Source of the DNA: Cyclobacteriaceae bacterium
GTDB lineage: Bacteria > Bacteroidota > Bacteroidia > Cytophagales > Cyclobacteriaceae
Direction: 5' to 3'
Length of the DNA: 35,751 nt
Assembly (NCBI GenBank): GCA_024644875.1
Contig: JAHEGY010000039.1
Coordinates: 1-35,751 of the forward strand
A model generated the notes under the pieces. It worked only from the letters and a program-made list of their open reading frames with translations, ran no database searches and was not told where the DNA came from. The position numbers and the translations under genes were made by a program. Position 1 is the first letter of the stretch. The number at the start of each line of letters is the position of its first letter. This document shows positions 1 through 7,845 of this stretch, one piece after another.

Positions 1-1766
1 GAATCTGTATGCCCGGATATCCTGAGTTTGAAATCCGGATTATCCAACAGGAACCGGGAGACTTTATCGAGGTCATAAAACATGACCGGCTTAATCTCTG
101 CACTTTCCAGGTCAAATTCAATAGACTTGAATTTCATCCTTGAGGAAATGGCCTTAGTATATTTATTGATCTCCATATTCCCGACAAGCGTAAAGAATTC
201 TTCTATCCTGAAAAACTCACTACTTTGGATGATCAGCAGATAGCGGTTATTATTGATCAGATTAAATTCAAAGGTGCCCTGAGGACTTAGTTTTTTCGGG
301 GCGACTTCAATCCCGTTCTCCAGGTCTATCACCGTAACAATACCTTCGGCGAAAGGATCCTGTGTTTCTATATCAAAAACGGATCCGTAAAATTTAGCAA
401 CAGCTCCGGGTTGAGCCTCCATAGGTAGTGGAAAGGAATAAAGATCCAGGTTTGCCATATCATTTTCAATACTTTTAGCGTAAAAAAGATACTCAGAATT
501 GGCATCAATAGTAAAGTAAAACTCAGATCCTTCGCCATTGATCAGGGGGCCTATGTTAACTGGTTCACCCCAGAAACGGCCGTACCTGTAGGACTTATAA
601 ATATCAAACTCCCCGAAATTCAGAAGATGTCCATTTGAGCTGAAATAAAGGACATCGTAAGTTGGATGAAAGAAAGGGCTCACCTCATTGTTTCTGGTGT
701 TAATATAGGGGCCGGCATTCTGAGCCTCTGACCACCTTCCTTTTTTATCCTTGTAGGTAAAATAGATATCAGCCATACCAAAGCCACCGATCCGGTCAGA
801 AGAGAAATACAAAGTATCTCCCGAATGGCTCAGTGAAGGGTGACTATCCCAGGAATTGCTGTTAATATGGGAACCGAGGTTCTGTATATTGCCCCATGTG
901 CCATCCTCCTGGAGGGTGGCCACAAACAGATCACAATTACCATAGGTATCCGGTGCATCGCACCTGGCAAAAAAGAGGGTTTCCCCATCCTTACTGATAC
1001 ATGCCGAGCCTTCATTAAAAATTGAGTTGATCTCTGTCAGCGGTTCAGCTTCGAACCATCCATCCTCATCTTTCTTGCTGATAAAAATATCCTCATTCCG
1101 GCGGTAATCCAATGGCGCCACTTCCGTTTCAAACCGTCGCGAAGTAAAGATCAGAACGGAATCATTGATATTCAAGGATGGCCCGTAATCGGAATGCCTG
1201 GAATTTATCAGATGACCCATGTTGATCAATACGCCTCTTGGAGGGATCAGGGTATCCACATCAGCGCGGTAATCCACGAGTTCATAGTAGTAATCTATAG
1301 ATACATACTGGTCCCTCTCGTAGCCGGCAACAGAATCAAAATGTTGAGTAATCTGATCCAGGTCAATATCCTGTCTGGAGTGTTTTAAAACCAATTTATA
1401 TAAATCGATGGATTCTTCCTTTTTGCCAAGCTGTTCAGCCAGCTGACCCAGTTCCCAGATCATTTTCGTATCGTTATAGAAATTCTGGACACCAAAATTG
1501 GATACATATTTGTATAAAGATTCATAGTAATCCATGGGATCCGAGGAGCGTGATTTCTCATTTATCGCTGCAAGCTTCTTTTTGTGATAGTAATATGGGA
1601 TCTTATTTATATTCGGAAAATCTATAAAAGGTTCCCTGACAGTGATAGGACTTGTCCTGATGACTGTCGAATCTTCATCGGAATTTAGGTTATTCTGCCC
1701 GAACAGAACCTGACACGTCAGTGTCAAAATTACCACAAGTGGCGTTATTGTCTTTTTTAGGGTCAT
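1..1766 (-). CDS. PD40 beta-propeller / OmpA-like outer-membrane protein, partial (C-terminus cut by window)
   Basis: The reading frame opens at ATG 1764-1766 and stays open to base 1, giving 588 codons with no stop, so only the C-terminus is missing. It begins with a signal peptide (MTLKKTITPLVVILTL, likely cleaved before QNN). Residues about 60-130 look helical and TPR-like. Residues about 180-430 hold PD40/WD40-like blades, each with an SxDGxxLxF-type strand (SKDGETLFFA, SHSGDTLYFSSDR, FHPTYDVLYFSSN). A carboxypeptidase-regulatory-like beta domain follows (AKFYGSVFDIETQDPF). The visible end, with FDLESAEIKP and ISGHTDS, is the start of an OmpA C-terminal peptidoglycan-binding domain. This architecture is common in Bacteroidota, in envelope proteins often linked to gliding or T9SS-type machinery. 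I infer a periplasm-facing, peptidoglycan-anchored outer-membrane role; the exact partner is unknown. It is divergent from lon across 181 bp. Confidence 0.85.
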   Translation of the reverse strand, partial: MTLKKTITPLVVILTLTCQVLFGQNNLNSDEDSTVIRTSPITVREPFIDFPNINKIPYYYHKKKLAAINEKSRSSDPMDYYESLYKYVSNFGVQNFYNDTKMIWELGQLAEQLGKKEESIDLYKLVLKHSRQDIDLDQITQHFDSVAGYERDQYVSIDYYYELVDYRADVDTLIPPRGVLINMGHLINSRHSDYGPSLNINDSVLIFTSRRFETEVAPLDYRRNEDIFISKKDEDGWFEAEPLTEINSIFNEGSACISKDGETLFFARCDAPDTYGNCDLFVATLQEDGTWGNIQNLGSHINSNSWDSHPSLSHSGDTLYFSSDRIGGFGMADIYFTYKDKKGRWSEAQNAGPYINTRNNEVSPFFHPTYDVLYFSSNGHLLNFGEFDIYKSYRYGRFWGEPVNIGPLINGEGSEFYFTIDANSEYLFYAKSIENDMANLDLYSFPLPMEAQPGAVAKFYGSVFDIETQDPFAEGIVTVIDLENGIEVAPKKLSPQGTFEFNLINNNRYLLIIQSSEFFRIEEFFTLVGNMEINKYTKAISSRMKFKSIEFDLESAEIKPVMFYDLDKVSRFLLDNPDFKLRISGHTD

Positions 1767-1868
1767 GAAATTATTAATTCCGAAAAATCATTAATAAAAC
1801 GTGAATTTCACAATTTATGTTGTAATTTTATTTACTTCAGAGGTTATTAATTTAATATTCCCCCACTT

Positions 1869-1884
1869 TGGCACAAGTATTGAG
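1869..1884 (+). promoter_or_regulatory. Candidate sigma-54 (RpoN) promoter upstream of lon
   Basis: The sequence TGGCAC-AAGTA-TTGAG matches the -24/-12 form TGGCACg-N4-TTGCw, with the -24 GG at 1870-1871 and TTG at 1880-1882 in correct spacing. The one key mismatch is A instead of C at 1883. Transcription would start near 1895, about 50 nt before the lon ATG. No TAnnTTTG box of the usual Bacteroidota type was found in this 181-bp gap, which makes the alternative sigma factor more plausible. Confidence 0.4.
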
Positions 1885-1947
1885 TATTTACAGCGATTCA
1901 TAAAAAAGTATTAATTATATAAATAGTGACAGTTTGTCATTAGAGGG

Positions 1948-4419
1948 ATGGAAATGGGATTTAACAGGAATCTTTTATTATCAACTTTGGGATTATCGGA
2001 TTTTAGGGATGAGGACACTGGAGAGTTTGTGCAGCTTATTACCCCGGATGCCGAGGACTGGCTTCCCGAAGAAAAAATACCTACCGACTTACCTATATTG
2101 CCAATAAAAAATACAGTTCTTTTCCCCGGTGTTGTAATTCCAATTACGGTTGGAAGACAAAAATCAATTCGGCTGGTGAAGAAGGCTTACCGGGGTAAAA
2201 AAGTGATTGGTGTCGTAGCCCAGAAAAACATGAAGGTGGAGGACCCGGGAGAAAACGACATACATAAAGTCGGTACGCTGGCCCGTATATTGAAATTGCT
2301 GATCCTGCCTGACGGAAATACAACCATCATCATTCAGGGTAAACAGAGATTTGAGATTGAAAGCATCATACAAAAGGAGCCCTATCTTCAGGCCACCATA
2401 AGGTCAATTCCTGAACTGTTCCCCGATGTCGATAAAAAAGAAGCCAAGGCTGTCATTGAGTCTATTAAAGATACAGCCTTCAAGATCATGAATTTAAATC
2501 CTGAGATCCCCCAGGAGGCTCAGGTGGCACTAGATAATTTAGACAACCCGAATTTTCTTACCCACTTCCTGAGTTCCAATATCAATGCCAGTGTTGATGA
2601 TAAACAGAAACTGCTGGAACTGAACGATGGGATGGACAGGGCAACATTACTACTGGAATACCTGTTAAAAGACCTTCAGATGCTGGAGCTGAAGCATGAG
2701 ATACAACGGAAGGTTAATTCTGATATCGATCAGCAACAGAGGGATTATTATCTCAGGCAACAGATGAAAGTTTTACAGGATGAGTTGGGGTATGATGGTC
2801 CCGATCAGGAAATAAACCTGCTTCGTACTAAAGCAAGCAAGATGGATTGGCCTGATTATGCCAGGGATCATTTTAACAAGGAGCTTGATAAGATGCAGAG
2901 GATCAATCCCGCTTCCCCTGAATTCCCGGTGGCTATGAACTACGTTGAGTTCCTGATAGACCTTCCCTGGAACCACATCACGATAGACGATTTTGACCTG
3001 AACAAGGCATTGGATATATTGAATAAAGACCATTACGGACTTGAGAAGGTGAAAGACAGGATCTTGGAGTACCTGGCTGTTCTCAAACTAAAGCAGGATC
3101 TGAAAGGTCCCATCCTTTGTCTTTATGGTCCTCCCGGAGTTGGCAAAACTTCACTTGGCAAATCCATAGCCAAAGCATTGAACAGAAAATATATCCGTAT
3201 GTCACTTGGAGGCGTTCACGACGAAGCTGAAGTCAGGGGCCACAGAAAGACTTATGTTGGTGCAATGCCCGGAAGGATCATACAGAATATTAAGAAAGCT
3301 AAATCCTCCAATCCGGTTTTCGTGCTTGATGAAATCGACAAAGTGAGTTCAGATTTCAGGGGAGATCCTTCATCGGCCCTTCTGGAAGTACTGGACCCTG
3401 AGCAAAACAGCACTTTTACGGATAATTATCTCGAAATAGAATATGACCTGTCAAAAGTGCTATTCATAGCAACAGCCAATACCCTGGATACCATAAACCC
3501 GGCACTCAGAGACCGGATGGAGATCATTGAGATCAATGGTTATACCCTGGAAGAGAAATATATGATCGCTAAAAAGCACTTAATACCTAAGCAAAGAAAG
3601 GAACATGGCCTCAAAGCGAAAGATGTTACCTTTACCCGAGCAGGTATTGTGAAAATAATAGATGCTTATACCAGGGAGTCCGGCGTAAGATCACTGGAAC
3701 GTAGCATTGGCTCGATAATCCGTAATATTGCCAAATCAGTCGCCATGGAGGAGTCATATGGCAGGTCCATTACACCCGGCCGGGTAATTGAGATTCTGGG
3801 AACGGAAAAATTTGATAAAGAGCTATACCAGGATAATAAAACGGCCGGAGTTGTTACCGGGTTGGCCTGGACCCAGTTTGGCGGTGAGATCCTGTTTATT
3901 GAGTCGAGTCTGAGTCGCGGTACCGGGAAGTTAACACTCAGCGGTCAACTGGGGGATGTGATGAAGGAATCAGCCATGGCTGCCCTGTCGTACTTAAAGT
4001 CAAATGCTGGTAAACTTGGGATAGATTATAAGGTGTTCGAAAAATATGATCTGCATATACATGTTCCGGCCGGGGCAGTGCCTAAAGATGGACCATCGGC
4101 AGGAATTACTATGCTGGTATCTCTTGCTTCTGTGTTCACGCAAAGGAAAGTAAGGAATAAAATTGCGATGACAGGTGAAATAACCCTCCGTGGAAAAGTA
4201 TTGCCGGTAGGTGGGATCAAGGAGAAGATACTTGCCGCTAAAAGGTCCGGAATCAAGGATATCATATTATGCTCCAAGAACCGGAAAGATATCGATGAGA
4301 TCGAAAAATTATATATCGCCGATATCAAGATTCATTATGTGGACCATGTGGATGAAGTTATCTCCCTTGCTTTGTTAAAAGAAAAAGTTCCTGATTCCAT
4401 GGAGTTCATCGTGAAATAA
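1948..4419 (+). CDS. lon: ATP-dependent protease Lon (LonA type)
   Basis: Cytosolic AAA+ serine protease that unfolds and degrades damaged or regulatory proteins. The 823-residue length is normal for LonA. Order of parts: N-terminal substrate-binding (LAN) domain from about residue 45 (LPILPIKNTVLFPGVV), helical coiled-coil region about 230-300, AAA+ module with Walker A GPPGVGKT at 394-401 and Walker B D461-E462, then the C-terminal protease domain. The catalytic dyad is visible: Ser717 in KDGPSAG and Lys760 in GGIKEKILAAKR, 43 residues apart as in E. coli Lon. ATG 1948 is the first in frame; ATG 1954 is a possible alternative. hslU follows after 73 bp without a terminator, so the two proteases are probably co-transcribed. 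Regulation may involve the sigma-54-like site upstream. Confidence 0.97.
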   Translation: MEMGFNRNLLLSTLGLSDFRDEDTGEFVQLITPDAEDWLPEEKIPTDLPILPIKNTVLFPGVVIPITVGRQKSIRLVKKAYRGKKVIGVVAQKNMKVEDPGENDIHKVGTLARILKLLILPDGNTTIIIQGKQRFEIESIIQKEPYLQATIRSIPELFPDVDKKEAKAVIESIKDTAFKIMNLNPEIPQEAQVALDNLDNPNFLTHFLSSNINASVDDKQKLLELNDGMDRATLLLEYLLKDLQMLELKHEIQRKVNSDIDQQQRDYYLRQQMKVLQDELGYDGPDQEINLLRTKASKMDWPDYARDHFNKELDKMQRINPASPEFPVAMNYVEFLIDLPWNHITIDDFDLNKALDILNKDHYGLEKVKDRILEYLAVLKLKQDLKGPILCLYGPPGVGKTSLGKSIAKALNRKYIRMSLGGVHDEAEVRGHRKTYVGAMPGRIIQNIKKAKSSNPVFVLDEIDKVSSDFRGDPSSALLEVLDPEQNSTFTDNYLEIEYDLSKVLFIATANTLDTINPALRDRMEIIEINGYTLEEKYMIAKKHLIPKQRKEHGLKAKDVTFTRAGIVKIIDAYTRESGVRSLERSIGSIIRNIAKSVAMEESYGRSITPGRVIEILGTEKFDKELYQDNKTAGVVTGLAWTQFGGEILFIESSLSRGTGKLTLSGQLGDVMKESAMAALSYLKSNAGKLGIDYKVFEKYDLHIHVPAGAVPKDGPSAGITMLVSLASVFTQRKVRNKIAMTGEITLRGKVLPVGGIKEKILAAKRSGIKDIILCSKNRKDIDEIEKLYIADIKIHYVDHVDEVISLALLKEKVPDSMEFIVK

Positions 4420-4492
4420 CAGGGGATGCATTGAATAAATAATCAATTGTGGGTTTATAATCAAAGAAAGATAATTACTAAAGAAGCATATA

Positions 4493-5890
4493 ATGTTGGA
4501 TAAAGAAAAATATTTAACTCCTCGCGAGATCGTATCGGAGTTGGATAAATATATTATAGGCCAGGATGATGCCAAAAGGAATGTGGCTATTGCTTTAAGG
4601 AACAGATGGAGACGTATGAATGCGGATCCGGAGATAAGAAGTGAAATCATCCCCAATAATATATTGATGATCGGTGCGACAGGTGTAGGTAAAACGGAGA
4701 TAGCAAGGCGTTTAGCCAGGATCGCGGATGCACCATTCACAAAAGTTGAGGCTTCTAAATTTACAGAGGTAGGGTATGTGGGCCGGGATGTGGAAAGCAT
4801 GGTAAGGGACCTGGTGGAACAGTCCGTCAACCTTGTAAAAGCGCAGAAGAAAGAAGAGGTGATGGATAAGGCTACATCAGCCGTGGAAGACTTGATCCTT
4901 GATATCCTGATCCCTCCTATGAAACCTAAAACCCTGCGTCCTCCCCATACAATCGATAAACCTCAGGAAGAATTGCCCAAGGATGATTACGAATTGAACG
5001 AAAAGACAAGGGAAAAATTCAGAGAGAAGTTGCAGCGGGGTGAATTGGATAATCGAAAAGTAGAAATAAATGTGAAACAACCTGCTAATACTGGTATCGG
5101 TATGATTGGTGGCGGAATGATGGACGAGTCATCCATGATCAACCTTCAGGAGATGATTGGCAATATGATGCCAAAGCGGAATAAGAAGAGAAAGGTGACG
5201 ATTGAAGAGGCCCGGAAGATCCTGCTTGAAGAAGAATCTGCAAAGCTGATCGATATGGACGAAGTGAAGGAAGAGGCGATCCGTAAAGCCGAAAATACAG
5301 GAATTATATTTATTGACGAAATTGATAAGATAGCCGGTGCCGGTAAAAAGGGGAGTGGCCCCGATGTAAGCCGGGAAGGGGTTCAACGGGACCTCCTGCC
5401 GATTGTTGAAGGAAGTACGGTGAATACTAAATATGGTGTGATCACTACTGACCATATCCTGTTTGTTGCTGCCGGCGCTTTTCATGTTGCCAAACCCTCA
5501 GATATGATCCCCGAACTTCAGGGAAGATTCCCGATCAGGGTGGAATTGAATAACCTGACAAAAGAAGATTTCTGCCTGATTTTGAAGGCCCCGAAAAATG
5601 CATTGACAAAACAGTACCAGGCCTTATTCCAGTCAGAAGATATAGAGGTCAATTTTACCGATGAATCTCTGGAAAAGATTGCGGAAACTTCGTTTCATAT
5701 TAATGAAGAAATTGAAAACATCGGGGCAAGACGTCTTCATACCGTCATGAGTAAACTTTTAAATGACTTCCTTTTTGATGTTCCTGATGTGATCGGCCCC
5801 AATGCTAAGATCATGGTCACAAAGGAAATGGTCGATGAAAAACTCGCTGACCTGGTAACCAATAAAGATCTAAGCCGATATATTCTTTAA
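4493..5890 (+). CDS. hslU: HslU, ATPase subunit of the HslUV protease
   Basis: AAA+ unfoldase that feeds substrates to the HslV peptidase. The 465-residue length fits the family. The N-terminus ([21 protein letters not shown]) is the typical HslU/ClpX opening. Walker A GATGVGKT lies at 61-68, followed by the pore loop GYVGRD near residue 90; an intermediate I-domain spans roughly 110-240; Walker B has D275-E276 in IFIDEIDK. The C-terminus SRYIL matches the tail that docks into HslV, so a working HslV is expected. No hslV gene lies next to it or elsewhere in the window, unlike the hslVU operon of E. coli. It sits 73 bp after lon and 25 bp before an SDR gene on the same strand, with no terminator between them. 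Confidence 0.96.
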   Translation: MLDKEKYLTPREIVSELDKYIIGQDDAKRNVAIALRNRWRRMNADPEIRSEIIPNNILMIGATGVGKTEIARRLARIADAPFTKVEASKFTEVGYVGRDVESMVRDLVEQSVNLVKAQKKEEVMDKATSAVEDLILDILIPPMKPKTLRPPHTIDKPQEELPKDDYELNEKTREKFREKLQRGELDNRKVEINVKQPANTGIGMIGGGMMDESSMINLQEMIGNMMPKRNKKRKVTIEEARKILLEEESAKLIDMDEVKEEAIRKAENTGIIFIDEIDKIAGAGKKGSGPDVSREGVQRDLLPIVEGSTVNTKYGVITTDHILFVAAGAFHVAKPSDMIPELQGRFPIRVELNNLTKEDFCLILKAPKNALTKQYQALFQSEDIEVNFTDESLEKIAETSFHINEEIENIGARRLHTVMSKLLNDFLFDVPDVIGPNAKIMVTKEMVDEKLADLVTNKDLSRYIL

Positions 5891-5915
5891 CCTGCTGACA
5901 GATTGATTCATAAAT

Positions 5916-6647
5916 ATGAGGAAATTCTATGTAACAGGATCCAGTAAGGGTTTAGGACAGGCGATCACTGAATTGCTGTTGGAGGAAACGGATGTTGATG
6001 TGACTGGTATTTCAAGGACAAATTCACTTGAACACACCAGGTTCACGCACATACCTTTTGACCTGGAAGATGTTGATAATTTAGCTGGAATTGCTGATAG
6101 GCTTTTTACTCACCACCCAGGCTTTGAAGAAGTGGTCCTGATCAACAATGCAGGTTATCTTGGAGATATTCAATATGTGGGAGATCTGGATCACCAGGAA
6201 TTCATCAAAGTGATGAATGTTAATATCACAGCTCCTGCCATCCTGATAAATGCTTTTATCAGGAATTTAAGAGATTATGAGGGTAAAAAGGTGATCATCA
6301 ATATAGGATCCGGAGCCGGACGGCATCCCTATGACGGCTGGAGTGCATATTGTACATCTAAGGCAGCAATCGATATGATCTCAGAAGTAGCTGATATGGA
6401 AACCGGCATCAGGGGTATTGATTTCAGGATTGTTTCTCTAGCTCCCGGTCCGGTAGATACTGGTATGCAGGATATCGTTAGATCAACACCGATTGAAAAT
6501 TTCAGCCAGATTAACAGGTTCATTGCTTTAAAAGAATCCGGACAATTGCCGACAGTACATGAGACAGCGATGAAGATCCTTTCTTTTATTGACAGGATTG
6601 ATGAGTTTGAGGGCCCTGTTCAGGATATTCGTAAAATTCCGGTTTAA
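5916..6647 (+). CDS. SDR-family NAD(P)-dependent oxidoreductase (sepiapterin/benzil reductase-like)
   Basis: A 243-residue classical short-chain dehydrogenase. The nucleotide-binding motif TGSSKGLG is at 7-14, NNAG at 77-80, and the catalytic set is Ser132, Tyr145 and Lys149 (YCTSK). The motif LAPGPVDTGMQ after the active site is typical of the sepiapterin reductase / benzil reductase branch, which reduces carbonyls using NADPH. The physiological substrate cannot be read from sequence. It starts 25 bp after hslU and is probably the last gene of the lon-hslU unit. Its stop codon (6645-6647) overlaps that of the convergent sixA gene in a shared TTAA. Confidence 0.85.
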   Translation: MRKFYVTGSSKGLGQAITELLLEETDVDVTGISRTNSLEHTRFTHIPFDLEDVDNLAGIADRLFTHHPGFEEVVLINNAGYLGDIQYVGDLDHQEFIKVMNVNITAPAILINAFIRNLRDYEGKKVIINIGSGAGRHPYDGWSAYCTSKAAIDMISEVADMETGIRGIDFRIVSLAPGPVDTGMQDIVRSTPIENFSQINRFIALKESGQLPTVHETAMKILSFIDRIDEFEGPVQDIRKIPV

Positions 6648-7144
6648 CCGGTGGACATTTTCTTGGGATAATCGAAAAATACCAGTTCGCCCCCATTATA
6701 ATTTACCTCTGACCAATCATCAGTACTGAAATCGATGGCTACTATTCCGGCTGTCGGAATATTATAAATATTGATGCCGCATAGCATATTGGCAAAATCC
6801 GTAAATCCAGGATTGTGTCCGAAAAGCATAACACTGTTTATCTTGTTATTGAGTTCCCGGACAATAGAGATCATGGAATTACTGCTCCCATGATACAGAC
6901 GGTCATCTATTGATATCTTTTTCTTGGGGTAGCCGATTTCTTCGGATATTTTCTTAGCGGTTGAATAGGCCCTTTTAGCAGGGCTGGATATTAGAAGATC
7001 GGGAATAATACCTTGTTTCCGCAACCTGATGCCCATTTCTGGTGCATTTTTATTGCCCCGGTTGTTTAAAGGGCGGTCGATATCATCAAGGGACGGATCG
7101 TCCCAGGAGGATTTAGCATGTCGGACGAGAAATAATCGTTTCAT
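6644..7144 (-). CDS. sixA: SixA-type histidine phosphatase
   Basis: A 166-residue protein of the histidine phosphatase (phosphoglycerate-mutase-like) superfamily. The catalytic motif RHA is at residues 8-10 with His9 as the phosphate acceptor, followed by the SixA-typical KSSWDDPSL...DRPLNNRG stretch. A second active-site histidine is His110 in LFGHNPGF. SixA proteins remove phosphate from phosphohistidine in signalling or phosphotransfer proteins; the target here is unknown and no histidine kinase or PTS gene is adjacent. The gene overlaps the convergent SDR gene by 4 bp at the stop codons and is divergent from the thioredoxin-like lipoprotein across 138 bp. Confidence 0.88.
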   Translation of the reverse strand: MKRLFLVRHAKSSWDDPSLDDIDRPLNNRGNKNAPEMGIRLRKQGIIPDLLISSPAKRAYSTAKKISEEIGYPKKKISIDDRLYHGSSNSMISIVRELNNKINSVMLFGHNPGFTDFANMLCGINIYNIPTAGIVAIDFSTDDWSEVNYNGGELVFFDYPKKMSTG

Positions 7145-7224
7145 GTCAGGAAATTTTAAAAACTTAAGCTATAAAAATTATTTGATTTTGCATTGATCAT
7201 GGAGCAAAAATTTTTATATGAAAT

Positions 7225-7256
7225 TTTGTTAATATGAAAACCTTTTCATATGTTTG
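7225..7256 (+). promoter_or_regulatory. Bacteroidota-type promoter of the thioredoxin-like lipoprotein gene
   Basis: TTTG at 7225-7228 and TATGTTTG at 7249-7256, separated by 20 bp, match the Bacteroidota housekeeping consensus TTTG-N19-21-TAnnTTTG at every defined position. The start of transcription would fall around 7262-7266. This puts the in-frame ATG at 7250 upstream of the transcript and supports ATG 7283 as the real start codon. Confidence 0.7.
7232..7251. promoter_or_regulatory. Perfect 9-bp inverted repeat inside the promoter (operator-like)
   Basis: The arms ATATGAAAA (7232-7240) and TTTTCATAT (7243-7251) are perfectly complementary with a 2-bp spacer. The palindrome fills the spacer between the -33 and -7 boxes and covers the first bases of the -7 box, where a dimeric repressor would block polymerase. 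It is A/T-rich, so chance symmetry is possible. No regulator gene is adjacent. Confidence 0.4.
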
Positions 7257-7282
7257 TGCGTATATTCAAAAAAAAGAAAATT

Positions 7283-7780
7283 ATGAAAGGCATTTTGAAA
7301 GTATTTATTCTGTTGATGGTGACATTTGCAGTGGGATGCCAGCCGGCAGGGGATAAGAAAAATGTAAAGAAATTAAAAGCTGAAATAAAAACAAAAAACG
7401 AAAATACAATGGAACATTTAACAAAAGCGACTTTTCAGGAAAAAGTATTTAATTACGAGGTAAATAAGGATTGGAAATATGAAGGTGATCTTCCTTGTGT
7501 GATTGATTTCTACGCAGATTGGTGTGGACCATGTAAGATGGTAGCTCCGATTCTGGAGGAACTTTCCAAGGAGTATGAAGGTAAAATTCATATTTACAAA
7601 GTAGACACTGAAGCTGAGCAGGAATTGGCTGCTGCCTTTGGTATTCGAAGTATTCCTTCTATATTATTCTGTCCTAAAGACGGACAGCCTCAGATGGCCC
7701 AGGGTGCCTTACCTAAGGCAACAATGGAAAAAGCCATAAAGGAGATTCTTCTGTCGGAAAAGCCAGTAGAATCCAATTAA
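7283..7780 (+). CDS. Thioredoxin-fold lipoprotein
   Basis: A 165-residue thioredoxin-domain protein with a lipoprotein signal peptide: MKGILKVFILLMVTFAVGC puts the lipid-modified cysteine at Cys19. After a lysine-rich linker comes a complete thioredoxin domain with the redox motif WCGPC (80-84; Cys81 and Cys84) and the cis-proline in IRSIPS (Pro125). The classic thioredoxin active site outside the cytosol suggests a thiol-disulfide role in the periplasm, such as reduction of cysteines or cytochrome maturation; the partner is unknown. The start at 7283 is chosen over ATG 7250 because the latter lies inside the -7 box and because 7283 begins directly with the signal peptide. An internal Met43 could give a cytosolic thioredoxin. 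A strong terminator follows. Confidence 0.85.
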   Translation: MKGILKVFILLMVTFAVGCQPAGDKKNVKKLKAEIKTKNENTMEHLTKATFQEKVFNYEVNKDWKYEGDLPCVIDFYADWCGPCKMVAPILEELSKEYEGKIHIYKVDTEAEQELAAAFGIRSIPSILFCPKDGQPQMAQGALPKATMEKAIKEILLSEKPVESN

Positions 7781-7845
7781 ATAAATAAAGAGAATTTATA
7801 AAGTAGAAGCTAATTAAGCTTACTTGATATATATTCCAATGTGCT

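Noticed and set aside
4375-4830. 151-codon minus-strand frame over the lon/hslU junction
   Set aside because: It lies opposite the 3' end of lon and the 5' part of hslU, both clearly real, and shows no family features.
7250-7282. Upstream ATG for the thioredoxin-like lipoprotein
   Set aside because: It lies within the -7 promoter box and would put a KKKK stretch before an otherwise ideal signal peptide.
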